A program made the translations under genes and the position numbers. Of a stretch of 64,000 nt of DNA, positions 27,147-39,189 are shown in pieces. Each line of letters starts with the position of its first letter. Positions within the stretch are counted from its first letter, which is position 1. This DNA comes from Melieria omissa. Lineage: Eukaryota > Arthropoda > Insecta > Diptera > Ulidiidae. The notes below the pieces were generated by a model that worked only from the letters and a program-made list of their open reading frames with translations, was not told the DNA's origin and ran no database searches. The stretch is from positions 14,361,032-14,425,031 of the forward strand of contig OZ020268.1 in NCBI GenBank assembly GCA_963971225.1, in the 5' to 3' direction.

Positions 27147-27149
27147 TAA

Positions 27150-28729
27150 GAGTTCATTTCATGATAACCGAAATTGTTAGGTTAGAAATTGAGTAAAATG
27201 AAATGAGTCCAAGTCACTTGTCATGTTCTCACGCAGCATTCATTTTGTGTCCTTTGTGGAGCTGCGTTCACATATTCATTGTTTATGTAATGCGCCAAAT
27301 ATTGCACGAGCGCAGCTGCTCCAAATGCAATTTGGTGCTCGAAGAGAATTGCCAGGTTGATTTATTATGCACACACTGCACGCCTGAGCTTTAACGCAAT
27401 AACGCCGTCTGGAAGCAGGAAACGGTATCAAGATGCGCTTTGCGAGCACTTTGACATGCAAATGTGCCCGAATCAGCGCTCTTCAAGAATTGGGTATGAG
27501 TGCATAAACTGCAAAATCAAAAATAAACCAAAAATTGTGCTATAGAAGAGGCGGAAATAAGCAAAATCGGAAACTGAACGCGCAGTAAAGTTTGACTCGG
27601 CTTCGATCGCACCACGTCACCTTGACAGGCTGTCACCGAACAAGCGGCAGCAGTCGTTTCTCTACTGCGAAACATGTGCACTGCGTTCCACGCCGCGCCG
27701 CACCGTACGCCGCAACCGATTTCAGGCACTGGTTGACCAGTAGCACCGCCAAAGATTCGCGCCACTGCAGCCACTGGAACGCCAAAGTTTTGTGCATTTC
27801 GAAAGTTGCCGAGCGCTGCTTCTCTCGCTGTTTACGTGGCGCCTGCGGCTGCGTAACCCAACTTTGCACAGCTAAACAGCGGCAGCAAGTGCACAGTCTG
27901 CCGTAGCCTGAGGCGTGGACGCTTCGTACAACAATGTGGCAGCTGCTGAAATATGAATGGAGCGCAAAGTGTATAAATGAGTGGCGCGCTGTCGCGTTAG
28001 TGCGTGCGTCAACTGCACGAAACAGGAAACGGAAGCGCATCGTACCGTTTTATGCTTTAGTCACTCAGATGCGAATCTTTTTACTTGTATTTCCACACAT
28101 GCCGCACCCTGCCAAGTCAAGTGGCGCACGCTTGTGTATTTGTTTGTTTGTTTGTTTGTTTGTGTGTGTGCGCGCACATTTCTTTGATTTATCGCGCACT
28201 TTTTACTCGCTCTCACGCCGTTCTCAACGCTTGAATTGTAAAAAGTTTGCAATGCTTTTTGGCATCTTGGCAAATAGGATTTGCATAACTTTGTGCACAG
28301 CAATGCACAGCGCACTTTATTCGCAATCACATGTGTGCGTGTGTGTGTGTATATATATGCAGATTTATATGTGCTGTAGGTGTATTTGAGTAACATTTGA
28401 AATAGTTGTGACAGCTGGGGAATGACATTGATATGAACATGTGGCAAATATCATGAAAATCGCATCGAGTCGAGGCAGCGCGCAACGCCAGAGGAAATGC
28501 CAGCCAGCTCTGAATTGAGTTTGAATTCATTTCTTCACGGTTCTGTGCTGACAATTTGCATGCACGAATTTTAGCATTTACAACTTTGGCAGTCTGTGCA
28601 ATATTGCTTTATAAGTAAAACATGACAACTGTGTAACTTAAAGAAAACAAAATCAAGGTAGCATTGGTTTCAAGACTTTTAACAAATGTCACCTAAAAGC
28701 ATAACACAGAAAAGACAACTAAATGCGCT
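27150..28729. other. Non-coding spacer
   Basis: Includes a TTTG tetranucleotide run at 28138-28162 and a TATAAAT at about 27971 that could be a core promoter but leads to no recognisable gene. Confidence 0.45.
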
Positions 28730-28733
28730 TTAA

Positions 28734-28829
28734 CCCTTTAACTGTTTAATTTTGTTTCGAAAAACTTTTTCTGCCTGCTTAATTATTTTCCAGCGAAGAC
28801 GAGTATACTCGACATACACAGTTAAAGGG
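28734..28829. mobile_element. piggyBac-like MITE (96 bp), TTAA-flanked
   Basis: The perfect inverted repeat CCCTTTAACTGT ... ACAGTTAAAGGG is flanked on both sides by TTAA (28730-28733 and 28830-28833). TTAA target duplication plus a CCC-starting terminus is the piggyBac superfamily signature. The interior is about 72 bp without coding capacity. Confidence 0.75.
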
Positions 28830-28963
28830 TTAATCTTGACTATAATGCGATTGTGAAAGCATACTTTCAGGCGCTTTTAACTATTTAAATATTTCGAGCA
28901 AAACCTGGAACCACAAAAATTAACTATAAATTTTTAGCACAAATAGCAAAAAAACTTAAATTT

Positions 28964-29054
28964 AAAATTAAAATTAAATTAAATTGAATTAATTTAAAAA
29001 AATTAAAAATTAAAATTAAAATTAATTTAAAATTAAAAAATAATTAAAAATTCA
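28964..29054. repeat. AT-only low-complexity tract
   Basis: AAATTAAAATTAAAATTAAA and similar, about 90 bp almost free of G/C. Confidence 0.85.
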
Positions 29055-30197
29055 GACTTGGTTGCGTGCATTCTTTTTAGAGTGGGGGACCGCGAAAGTA
29101 ATGTTTTCAATGCCACAACAGCAATAACTGACTTACCCAACTACTTGAAATACCAACAGGCAGTGAGTATAGGAAATTTGCTTTAACTTTATTCATTGAT
29201 GACGGCAACTTTAAGCACCGATTGCCCATCTGTTGCCATTCAATTCAACGCCCACAAGTGCCAATTGATTGGCTGCGGTGACGAAATTGGCATGTTGCAC
29301 TTCAATGGCGTCGCAGCAAAGTGCACATCAAGGTCAACACCGTTGCCGTAACATGGCTGAAGTGGCACACTTTAATCGGTCGGCGTTGCAGGCGCATGGC
29401 GCCGAAGCACTTGCGGCAAGGACGCTCATCAGCGCGGAAGCAATACCGCAATGCAGCTGTCATTTAAAACACGCCGCACACAGCAAAACTGACAGCTCGC
29501 ATGCAGCGCAACGCTAACGAAGCAACACGCGGCGCTGAAGTGGAATGACAGCGTTTGACGAAAGGAATTAATTGAACGGCAACTGCAATCGCTGTTTAGT
29601 GGATTCTGCCACATGCCACACGGTGACAGGAGAAACAACAAACGAGCAGCAGTCGCGGTGACAGCGTACGTACGGCCTTCTGCATAAATTACACTTCCAT
29701 ACTTATGTACAATTATATGCATGTGTGTGTGTGTGTGTGTGTCGCAAATATATTCAACAGTGTGTGGCCATAAATTCAATGCGTGGCAGTGGCCAATGAA
29801 ATAATTGCCGCGTAAATTTGGCACATTTGCCACTTGCCGCTTGACTTAATAATTCATGCGACCGTTGGGACTATTTGTGGACAATGTCGCACACGTTCGA
29901 AGCAAGCATACTTTTAGGAGTTTCGCAATGCACATTGGTTCTTAGTCAGTTGAGCTGCATTGTGATGTGGCAATATGGACCATTCACGAGACAAACTGCT
30001 ACAATTGACTTCCTCTCTCGACAGTTTTGAGATTATCTTGAATCCAATGCAGTGGTGTGAAACTAACAAATATTCTCAAACTTGTTAAAAGGGGATTTGT
30101 ATGAGTTGGAGTTGGACAGTAGGAAACATTTTAATTGTAGAATAATTAAGTATTTGATTTAAAAAAAATGCACAAAGAAAACTGCTGTAAGCTTTGT

Positions 30198-30290
30198 AAG
30201 CCTTGCTAGCTAAGTGGTTAGTACCTGAAGTACCTTAAAGTCTGAGCCGAGTGGGTTCCAGACTCGATTCAACCTACACCAAGTAAAGAC
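30198..30290 (+). repeat. tRNA-like (SINE-type) segment 1
   Basis: TAGCTAAGTGGTTAG resembles a pol III A box and D arm; about 50 nt on, GACTCGATTC resembles a B box/T arm. The cloverleaf stems do not close well, so it is not a functional tRNA gene. It is followed by AGTAAAGACAATTTTTT. Best read as a tRNA-derived SINE remnant or tRNA pseudogene. Confidence 0.4.
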
Positions 30291-32097
30291 AATTTTTTGT
30301 AAGTACGTTTTTTGGCCTATTTTAGGGGTTAAAACAAGTTTTTATGAACAGATTGAAAACAGCCAAATGGAAGGAAGACCTTCGAAATTCGCACCAATCG
30401 AAGGGGCGACAACAGAAATAGTGGATTTACATTTCACAGCTCGAAGCTTTTTTTTAAGGTATGTTTCAGTTTAGTAACGTAAAATAAACAAAAATAATGT
30501 AAATTTTAACAAAATAATTATAATTAATGTTTATGATAAATTTATTGTATTTATTTATTATTTATTTAGCCTCTGATTCGAAGCACTGACCTGACCTTCT
30601 GATTACACATTTATTACCAAAGAACCATTTCGACTCAAGCAACTGCACACGCAACAACGAATCCTCTTTTAATCGGATTAAGAGAGAAAAAACTTACGAA
30701 ATTAATACATTTATTGAAAACAAAAAGTTTCTGCTAGAAGAGTCGACGTTCCCTTGGGAATTCCCACAGAAAACTGCAAAGATTCACATTTCACAGGTGA
30801 GACAGCACACCTCCATCTATTTGTAGTTATTTGCGTTAATTTGCGGTTTAACGGTAATTGCCATTCACATTGTCATTTGTTGTTGTTGTCATTGTCAGGT
30901 TGCTGCTAAGATGTCTTCATTATTGCTGTTGTTGGTTGGCAAAATTGCGGCGTTGTCTTTGCGATTTTGTCATTGTTCGAGCAGTCGGCTTGCAGCTCTC
31001 ATTAATATTTACTTCAGCTAATAGTTTTATGTCGCAGACATGTGTATTTGTTGTGACTGTGTTTGTGTGTATGCATGTGTAAGTGCGTTCTAATCGCACA
31101 CGACCACATAATAATGCGCAATCAGTGGCGTTGGCTCGCAGCTTTCGGGTTGGTTGTGTACCCACTAACCAAAACTTGGAATCTTTAATTTGTTATGGGA
31201 AGAAAAAGTTGCGGTCACTGCAACACAGTAATAAGTGCATTTAGTTCTTTGAATTCTTATTCAATCGGCACTTAAGAAAATGTTATCTTCAGCGTCTAAA
31301 TGGTTGAAAGATTTGAGTAAAATAATCCTGGTGCATATGCAAAGCTCTCATCAAATTAAGTTTTTTTTTAAGGAGAGTAGAGCTTTAAAGTAGGTTCGGG
31401 TTGAGTCCACTTTAAATTTTAATAACACTTTACTCACTTCTTTAGTTAGCCACATCACATGTTTTGTCGCCAATCCCATGTGTGCTGTTTTCCGACAACG
31501 CCACTGCCCAAACTCCAGTTGGCAGCTAATGGCGCTAATAATTTACTTAATTGTGTGCACATTCCTACTTAAATACGCTGCTTTGAGGACAACTGAAGGC
31601 TGCAGTTGCACAGCATTGTGCGAAATGACATTAAAATCGCACGCAATCAGTGGATTTAAGTGAAATTGCTTCCTCATTCATATTTGCATAGGCTGAAAGT
31701 ATTTGGGATCAGTAACTATATTCAGATCTTAGCATTACAGTCCGAGAATACCTAAATTACTGGATTCGTGCGCAATGATCCGATTAACTTTTTCAAAGAT
31801 TCGGTGACAAAGGGTAAGGGGGGACCGAGGGTCTTACTTCATATCCCATAAGCATTCGTAAACGACTTTCAACTATAAATTGATTTCGGAATTAGAGACG
31901 GACAATCAAAATGTGATAACATACACACATTTTCAACGAAGAAGCATAAACCTCAGTTCTGATTTTACTACAGAAAATTGTATCTTATCGAAACTATTTT
32001 TCCAGAGAAACTTCAGTTCATTAGAATTATTTTGATCAGGACGCTTTAAAAAACAGGCTTGCCAACTTTAATCTCATGTGTTCTTAAGTCTACTTAA

Positions 32098-32617
32098 CCC
32101 TTTCGAGCCCGAATTTTTTCCTGCGACTCGATATTACCGTTTGCTATTTAAATTATGAAATAGGCAAGAAGTGTGCACATGACATTTGAAGTCGCCACGC
32201 CTCTTTGTTAGACTTCTAGAGCTAGTTTACTTTTGAACAACTTGAGGTTAAAACGGGTTAAATAAATTGTATATCAATATTTTTTAATTACAGAAAAATT
32301 ATTTTATATTTATTGGAAAAATACAAAATTATTACTTTTTGATTTTATTTAACCGTTATTAAAGAAACAGCGTTTTTATCAAACGCGCCTAATTCATAGA
32401 CTTCAATTAGAACACAAACTTTTCCTGATATCGCTGCAAATTATTGGAAATTATTTTGGGGATAACAATAAAATTTTTGTAATTTGCTTTAAATTCACTT
32501 CTAAAAATATTAATTTGTTGGTGCCTACTTAAATTAAACCCATAAATCAATCATAGCTATTGCTATAAGATTACAAATAGGTGAAGTTGCTCTTAGACAA
32601 CTTTCGAGTCGAAAGGG
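32098..32617. mobile_element. TTAA-type MITE family A, copy 2 (520 bp), inserted in a tandem duplication
   Basis: Left end CCCTTTCGAGCCCGAA and right end (complement CCCTTTCGACTCGAAA) form inverted termini. The flanks are TTAA (32094-32097) and TTGA (32618-32621). The most complete of the three related copies. The 48 bp on its left (32046-32093) are repeated, with six mismatches, immediately to its right (32618-32665). It has no ORF. Confidence 0.7.
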
Positions 32618-32665
32618 TTGAAAAACATGCTTGCCAGCTTAAACCTCATGCGTTCTTAAGTCTAC

Positions 32666-33348
32666 TGAATTGTTTCATTTTTTTCACACAATTATTATGA
32701 ATTGGGACAAGTGCTGCCAGTAGCTTGAGAACCACGAAGTACATCTTGGTTCATAAATTCACTGATTCCGTTTTATATAAAAAATTGTCATACTTTCTGC
32801 ATATAATTAACGCATCAAAATAAGAAATTTGAACTAAATTAAAGTAAAAAATTTATTGATTTTCTTAATGTTTCCACAATGAGCTGTAACTCGTTTGAGT
32901 CGAAAAGCGTCATGAATATCTTTGCAATATTTTCCATAATTTTCACCAACATTTTGCTCGCGGTGTCATTGTTTATGAAAGTACTGCAGATATTAAATGC
33001 GTTTACACCTAAAAGGCAACAGGTGTCAGCTGTGAAGCAAAAAACGCACGCACACACACACACTTTGGTGCGATTTTCGCTTTCACCATAAAACCCCTGC
33101 AAATTACATCAATCATTGGCGTTTTTGTTTAAATTGCGCTCAGTAAATAAAGTCAGCATTTATTATTCTAGCTGGCATAAAAAAGAGGAAATCCATTTCA
33201 ACAACACGATTTATTTACATACATTTGCGTCCATGTGTGTGTGTGTGTGTGTTGACTGACTGTCCGGCGCAAAAGTTTTTAATGCACTGCAGCAAGAGTG
33301 AAACGAACAACAGATATCATAACAAAAGTTGCGAATAAATTCTGTGGA
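32666..33348. other. Spacer upstream of gene 2
   Basis: AT-rich with a GT run at 33234-33251; the last part is expected to carry gene 2's regulatory region. Nothing else recognisable. Confidence 0.45.
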
Positions 33349-33385
33349 AAATAAATAAAAACATTGTTACATATCGCAGTCGACG
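33349..33385 (+). promoter_or_regulatory. Candidate core promoter of gene 2 (TATA-like box plus initiator-like CAGT)
   Basis: A TATA-like AAATAAATAAAA lies at about 33349-33360. The initiator-like TCGCAGTC is at 33374-33381, roughly 27 nt further on and about 40 nt before the proposed first ATG. The spacing fits an insect TATA/Inr promoter, but both elements are weak matches and no transcript evidence is available. Confidence 0.25.
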
Positions 33386-33418
33386 GGGGCGACGGCAAGA
33401 TTGACGGCACAGTGTCCA

Positions 33419-34387
33419 ATGCGCTCGGAGACGTTGCCAGTGGCAGACGGTAAGCAGCGCTTAGAAACGCTGCAGCATTCGCGCTTGATTGATGTCAGTC
33501 TACACGTGAGTGCAGAATTTTTGAAAAAAATATTGTGCAAATTAAATTAGTGAAATTGGCTGAAATCTGAGTGTTGGCTTCGACAATTTACAGTGTTCAG
33601 TCCGTCACAAATGAGCTGCCCAAAGGAGTTATGCGAACTGAGTCTGTCGCACGACGAGCTAATGCTCAAAGAGCTGGAGCGACGTGATGGCATCTACTCG
33701 TTCATTTTCCACGAATTGGAATCGCCAAAGGACGAACTGGTCGTCGCAACGAAAGCAGAGCAGCACGCCGACAGCGCCTACACCGCTGCCAGCGATTCAA
33801 AGCCGAAGTCACCGACGGCAATTGCGCGTGCGGACACTAACAGCGACACGCTGCCGCAGCCGCCGCCATCCGCCACAGTAATCCCCACACCAAGCGCCAT
33901 AGCCACACGCCTCATTGCGTCCATCAGCACCATGGCTGCCAGTCTGGGCACAGCGAGCCTGGTCACGACCAGCGCCAGCACAAGCGGCTGCGCCACCTCC
34001 ATTTCTTTCTGCAGTGTCGGCGTTGGCGTCGGTGTCAGTGCCAGCTCGAGTCTGAGCAGCGCACTCAGCAGCTATCAGGAGTACCTGAAGGCGTGGCATC
34101 CGCCGCCGTCGCTGGTCTACGACAATCCCAAGCTGTACGCGTACATGGCCAACTGCGGCTTTCGCGTGCGCGTGCCCACGCCGCGATTCTCGCACATCTC
34201 GGTGCCGTTGGTGCGCAATCGCCGACACGCGCTCAAGGAGTCGGCCGAGTACAAACGCTGTGATATGGTCTCCTCGGGCATCTTCAAGATACCCGATCTG
34301 CGGCCGCTCTTTCCGCACGATCCCGACGTGCATGCGCCCTTCCACGGCGACAGCGGCGAAGAGCCAAGTGCCGCCTTGCTGGAGTGA
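33419..34387 (+). CDS. Gene 2: unidentified protein, two coding exons, about 274 aa
   Basis: Model: exon 1 33419-33449 (ATG CGC TCG ..., 10 codons plus one base), donor GTAAGC, 144-nt intron, acceptor TTTACAG ending at 33593, exon 2 33594-34387 with stop TGA. The single carried base makes GTG and joins MRSETLPVAD in frame to VFSPSQMSCPKELCELSLSH. An in-frame TAA at 33356 precedes the ATG. Alternatives: a shorter intron from the GTGAGT at 33506 (88 nt), or simple initiation at ATG 33611 (258 aa); both keep the main exon. Protein features: an acidic, Leu/Glu-rich N segment (residues 20-60), a Ser/Thr/Ala-rich linker with a Val-Gly repeat near 150-157, then a well-structured C-terminal part (about 171-250) rich in Tyr, Pro and Arg with GIFKIPDLRPLFPHDPDV. 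There is no signal peptide or obvious membrane span, and the family is not recognised. The C-terminal block looks the most conserved, judged only by composition. Confidence 0.75.
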
Positions 34388-34768
34388 AGTGTATAAAAGT
34401 GAAGTGATGAAAAAGAGCTAAAGAGCGATTCTTAGGTTTTGTTGTAAAGTGGATGAAATGGAATTATTTTCAAACTATGTATGTAATGTAAACTAAGGAA
34501 AACCAAAATTTATATATAATATGTAAATATATAAATTGTACTTTTTAAAAACTGTGGTAACTAGTCGATGGATTCACAAGTGCATTCACAGTTTGAGTGC
34601 AACTGTTCTCATTCCCCCATTTCTCACGTAAGCGAACGCCAATGTTCCCTACAACAACATACATATGTACATACATATACCAGTATATACATACATACAT
34701 AGAATGTGCCCCCTACCACAATAATCCAGTTCGTGTTGTTGCCACGGTCGAACGGTCTCAAATGTCAA

Positions 34769-34774
34769 AATAAA
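34769..34774 (+). terminator. Candidate poly(A) signal of gene 2
   Basis: AATAAA occurs about 380 nt after the gene 2 stop; another lies near 34805. The 34388-34768 interval would be an AT-rich 3' UTR. Either could be used, and this is a positional inference. Confidence 0.3.
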
Positions 34775-35689
34775 TAATCGAAAATTTGCTTCCGAGCAAA
34801 GTTTGCAAATAAAATAATTTTATGGCTGAATTTGCCGCGTATATGGCTGGGGTTAGGCGGACAGCGAATTCGGCTCGTCAACAACAGCCGACAGCCGCGT
34901 CGTCGCACATCAGTGACAGCAGCAGCAAAAAATCAAAATGCACAAGAAAGAGAAATGTCTATGCTTGATTAACACGAACAATGTCGTCGTTGACAAAGTT
35001 TACTGTGAAAAAGTTTCCATGATGATGGCGCAATACTTGTCACTTTGACGGCAGAACGCCTTTACGCGTGGCCGTGAGTGTTTATGTGAGCGTGTGCGTT
35101 GCTTAATATTTTCGCTATATGACAAATTTTCTAGAGTTTACTACGCTCAGCGCTGCTATTGATCACGTTTACACCTTCGAGTCGGTGGTTTGATGGCAAC
35201 AAGGGAGGTGACGGGCAAATGAAGATTGGAACAATTTCGGGAGGGGTAGTGCTGGGAAGATATGGGGCTGAGGTTAGTAAGTATGTATATGGAATTTTGT
35301 TGCTTTTGTAAGTGTTGGAAAATTGATGAAAACTGTGTTATAAAAAATGTAAATGCTTAGATGTGGTTGATTTATGATATAAGGAATATAAACATGAAGA
35401 ATAGATGAATAGCTAAGTAAAAAATAGATGGATGAAGGTTTGAAAATTTGTATACGCACATAAATATGTACATTTTTATTATTTAATGCTTGCTAGTTGC
35501 TTCAATATTGTTTCATAAATAATAAAAATACTAACTCTAAACTCTATATAAATTCATACGAAAACCCCAATGGTCCATCTAGCGTTTGGAATTTGAACTA
35601 CGCTTTATTTCGAGAATGGCAGTCCAAATTTCATTCAATTTGTGCTCGTTATTTAGTTAAAAGTGTAGACGCTATAGGTTTGAACAAAA
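34775..35689. other. Non-coding spacer downstream of gene 2
   Basis: CAT/ATAC-rich stretch near 34660-34700 and AT-rich text afterwards. No gene or element recognised. Confidence 0.45.
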
Positions 35690-36355
35690 TTGGGAAATAT
35701 TGAGAACTTACTTCCAAAGTGGAGAGTCTTCAACCCAAACTGTAAGAAATTAAAAAAAAAAAAAATTTCCAAAAAAAATTTTCAAAAAAAGATTGGCATT
35801 CAACTCAATTTGTGGATCAATTTGTGAAGAGAGCTCGAGAAACTCTTTTAATAATGAACCAAACAACCCATTCCCGTTCTCGTACAGTGCGCACAGCCGA
35901 AAACATTGATTTAGCCTAAAATGTGCGTAAACATCCATCAACGTCAACTCGCCATCGATCTCAGGAATTGAACATTTCCAGCACTTCTTGGATGAGAATT
36001 TTGCATTTTTGAGTTTTTGTTATGAAGGCTTACAAAATTCAATTGATCCAAGAACTGAAGGCTCATGATCATCCGGCACGTAACAATCGAACTTTTGGAC
36101 ACCGTTTTCGAAAATCGAATAATCAGCCGAAATTCTGAAGTCAATTGGCCGCCTTGGAGCTGCGAATTATTTTTTTTTGTGGGGAGCCGTAAAGGACAAG
36201 TGTTACGCTAACCATAAAAAGACGATTGAAGCTTTGAAACAGGAAATCGAAGTTGCCATTCACTAAGTTCTACCCGGCACAATCGAAAAAATACTTGAAA
36301 ATTGGGTCATATGAACGATATCGTTTTTCATTCTTTAATAACAAAGTCCACCCTG
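35690..36355 (+). mobile_element. Degenerate mariner relic
   Basis: Scattered peptide matches in changing frames: RTYFQSGESS near 35700, RTVRTAENIDLA near 35881, KAYKIQLIQELKAHDH near 36025 and FFLWGAVKDKCYANHKKTIE near 36170, ending at a TGGACCCTG-type terminus (CCACCCTG then TA, 36356-36357). The central catalytic part is missing and stops are frequent. The left inverted repeat could not be found, so the left boundary is approximate. More decayed than the rosa copies and from a different lineage. Confidence 0.65.
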
Positions 36356-36357
36356 TA

Positions 36358-39189
36358 TTTATTCTGCTATATAGCTGCTGTTCTGCAAGTGTAGGAGAAG
36401 CATGAACCTTGTTGCACCGACATTTAACTCTGTCAATTCCGGCAGACTATTTTACGTGACCGCAATTCGAATTTGGAATTCATTGCCAATTTCAATTAAG
36501 ATAATAACCACATCTTACGTGTAAATATACAAAATTTTACAAAATTTTTTTTTTTTAATATACTCCAGGGGGTCTTAAAAATATCCCCCTCAAGTGGTTT
36601 TTAATTCTGATGACCCGTTCCCCTGGAGCAGTGCTTTATTGATAGTCAATTCGTTCCGCATGATATCGGTAACGCAAAGTTTAAACCGAATTATTTCGAA
36701 ACACTGGTTTTTGATAATGGAAGTAGAATATCTCGGAAAGTTTTAGTCCCACTGATCTAAAATTTGGACAGCAACTTTTTGAAACATAGAACATCTAAAC
36801 TAACTAAAAACTTCATTGGTTTTGGCGAAATCCGCGGCGCCATTTTCGAGAAATTAAGAAAAAAAGGTCATTTTTTTCGGTTGGAGCGTATTTTTGTATT
36901 TTCGAGAAAATATTTTTTTTTTTTGGTTCGTTTAGAAGGACATATATTATCTCATAATAACTAATAGCAATATTTTTTCAGATGATTTTTGAGGAGCCGG
37001 CACAACTTCTACCAGAATTTGGGCCCAACGTTCGACCCCTACCACCGCCGCCATTTCGAGCACGCCAAAAAAAAATTTGTTTCTTGCACTGCTACCTTTT
37101 AATAAAAGAATGAAAAAAACAAATTGTACATTACATTTATTTTTTCCGGCGTATGTACGATTCCAAAAATGTACCGTTTACACGTATTGACCCCCTTAAG
37201 CAACTCCTTTTTCAGCATTTCTCTTATTTAATTATCTCTCCATATCTACACATCTATTTTTATCTCTTTTCTTCTGTATTAAAATCAATAAATCAATCAA
37301 ACCAAATCAAAATTTGCAAGTGTGCAGCTTAGAGAATTTAGAGGTTCAACAACTTGTGGCTTCAAATCCTGACGCAATTAAATCGAAATAAATAATACTT
37401 TTATCAGTTAATTTGTTCTATTGTTTCAACCACTATAGGCCTGTGATCCTGTAATCCTATGATAGTGAACCAATTTGGTAGTTTCCAGGGTCCCAAAACC
37501 CCAAAAAGCAGCTTTGAGCGCAAAGTAATATTTTAATGTTGTGCCATGTTTTCATTTTGTGCACCAAAACTCTGCAGTTTCCGGGCACATTGGACGGACA
37601 ATGATAGGTGTATACCAAACGTAAGCGCTCGTAAGACCCTGAGGCAGATGAGGGGTACTTCATCTCACAAAGCTGGATCATGCTTTGAGTCAAGAAATAA
37701 ATTATCGAGCTTTACTAAGAAAACTCATCCGCATATAGTTTTTCAGCGGCTCAACAAATTTCTATTCAGCATTGCAAAAGACCCAATTGAATGTAATTTG
37801 CAAGAATCTCTTCGATAATCTGCTATATAAAAATTCCTCTATAACGACACAAGTTTCATTGTTATGAAATTTTTGTGAAATTGCTTGAAATATTTGCCGG
37901 AAATGATTTAATCGCTTTATTGCCGCATCGAGCCATTGCAGCTAAGCGGTTAACTACAACCAAACCACCGCAACAACCGAGCTGACAAAATCTATAATCA
38001 CTCTGGCTTAACCGCAACAACAACAACAACAGCACTGAAACCGCACTCCATTTACACGAACTCATACCAGATACGCCGCCACTGCCTAACTGTGCGTTTC
38101 GTTGTTGCGTGTTTCGAAAAAAATAATAATATTTATATATTTTTATTGCGGCGAAAATAGCAGCGAAAATGTCTTACAAATTTCGGTTGGCGTTAAGAAA
38201 CACTCATAAAATGCACAATCAATTTTAATGCGTTAATTATGAATGCCAACCGCACACCGCACGCCACAGACCGCACGCTGTCAAGTCACCCAACCACCCA
38301 ACAACCCAACGGCCAACCCACCAAATTGTAGATGTTCGATACCGCGATTTCACTTAATGTGCAAATAAAGATTTTTATGGGCCTTTAACGCGCCGCAACG
38401 ATAATAAAGCGTCAACACAGGAGCGCAGTGTGCGTTACGAGCGCATTGAGTGACAGCGACAGCGGAGGCGGAGGCGGCGGGCGTTATTAAGGTGATTCGG
38501 CAACCGGAAGCTGGAAAGCGAGTGCGTGTGTGCCGTTATGTAGTTATTAGATGTGTTCTCTATGTATATTTGTGTGCGTGTATGTGTGTTTGCGTGAGTG
38601 AAAATTCGGTGGTATGTGTGTGTATGTGTGTGTATGTGTTTGCGTGTGTGTGGTTTGGCTGCTTATCACTTGTCGATGGGTAAATTTTAATTAACACGCA
38701 TTATCGGTATCAGGCAATAAAACAGCAACAACAACAACTTACTAGGTGTTATCGAAAGCAACAATAACAACAATTATGAGCTCATTAAGTGTTGTCAAAG
38801 TCAAATTCGAATAAACCCATTATTGGCCATTTGCAAGGCAAAAAATTAGCGTTCAAGCAAAAAGTTTCTACATTTTTATAGCAGCCAACAATTGCCGACA
38901 TTTCGCTTAACGTTTTGGTGTGTAGGTTAGCTGCCACACAAACACACACAGCCTGCTCAAAGTGCTCGAACAGCCATCGAAGCCGCAATAAAACTCAATT
39001 AGTTTCACAGCTGCTGCAAAAAGTTTGAAAATTAAAATGCGAAATTCAGCAGGGTAAAAGCATTTCAGAAAAAAGAAACAAAATGAAATAGAACTACCGA
39101 ACTAAAAACACGCACCGACAACAATAAAGATGAAATAAAACATTAACAATACTGCATACTACAAGTGTGGGTGTAAATGTGCCACACAG
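36358..39189. other. Spacer with possible TTAA-type MITE remnant and repeats
   Basis: A 66-bp hairpin-like palindrome (arms CTCCAGGGG/CCCCTGGAG) lies at 36563-36628, and a CCCCCTTAA terminus at about 37190 could be the right end of an old MITE. GT-rich text spans 38520-38660. No supported gene. Confidence 0.4.

Larger units (their letters stand above)
28834..32045. other. Non-coding spacer
   Basis: Holds the AT-only tract (28964-29054), a GT run (29722-29742) and the first tRNA-like segment (30198). ORFs up to 134 aa are dominated by repeat-derived residues. No gene supported. Confidence 0.5.

Noticed and set aside
33809..34345. 178-aa minus-strand ORF
   Set aside because: Antisense shadow of gene 2; low-complexity Ala/Gly/Arg composition.
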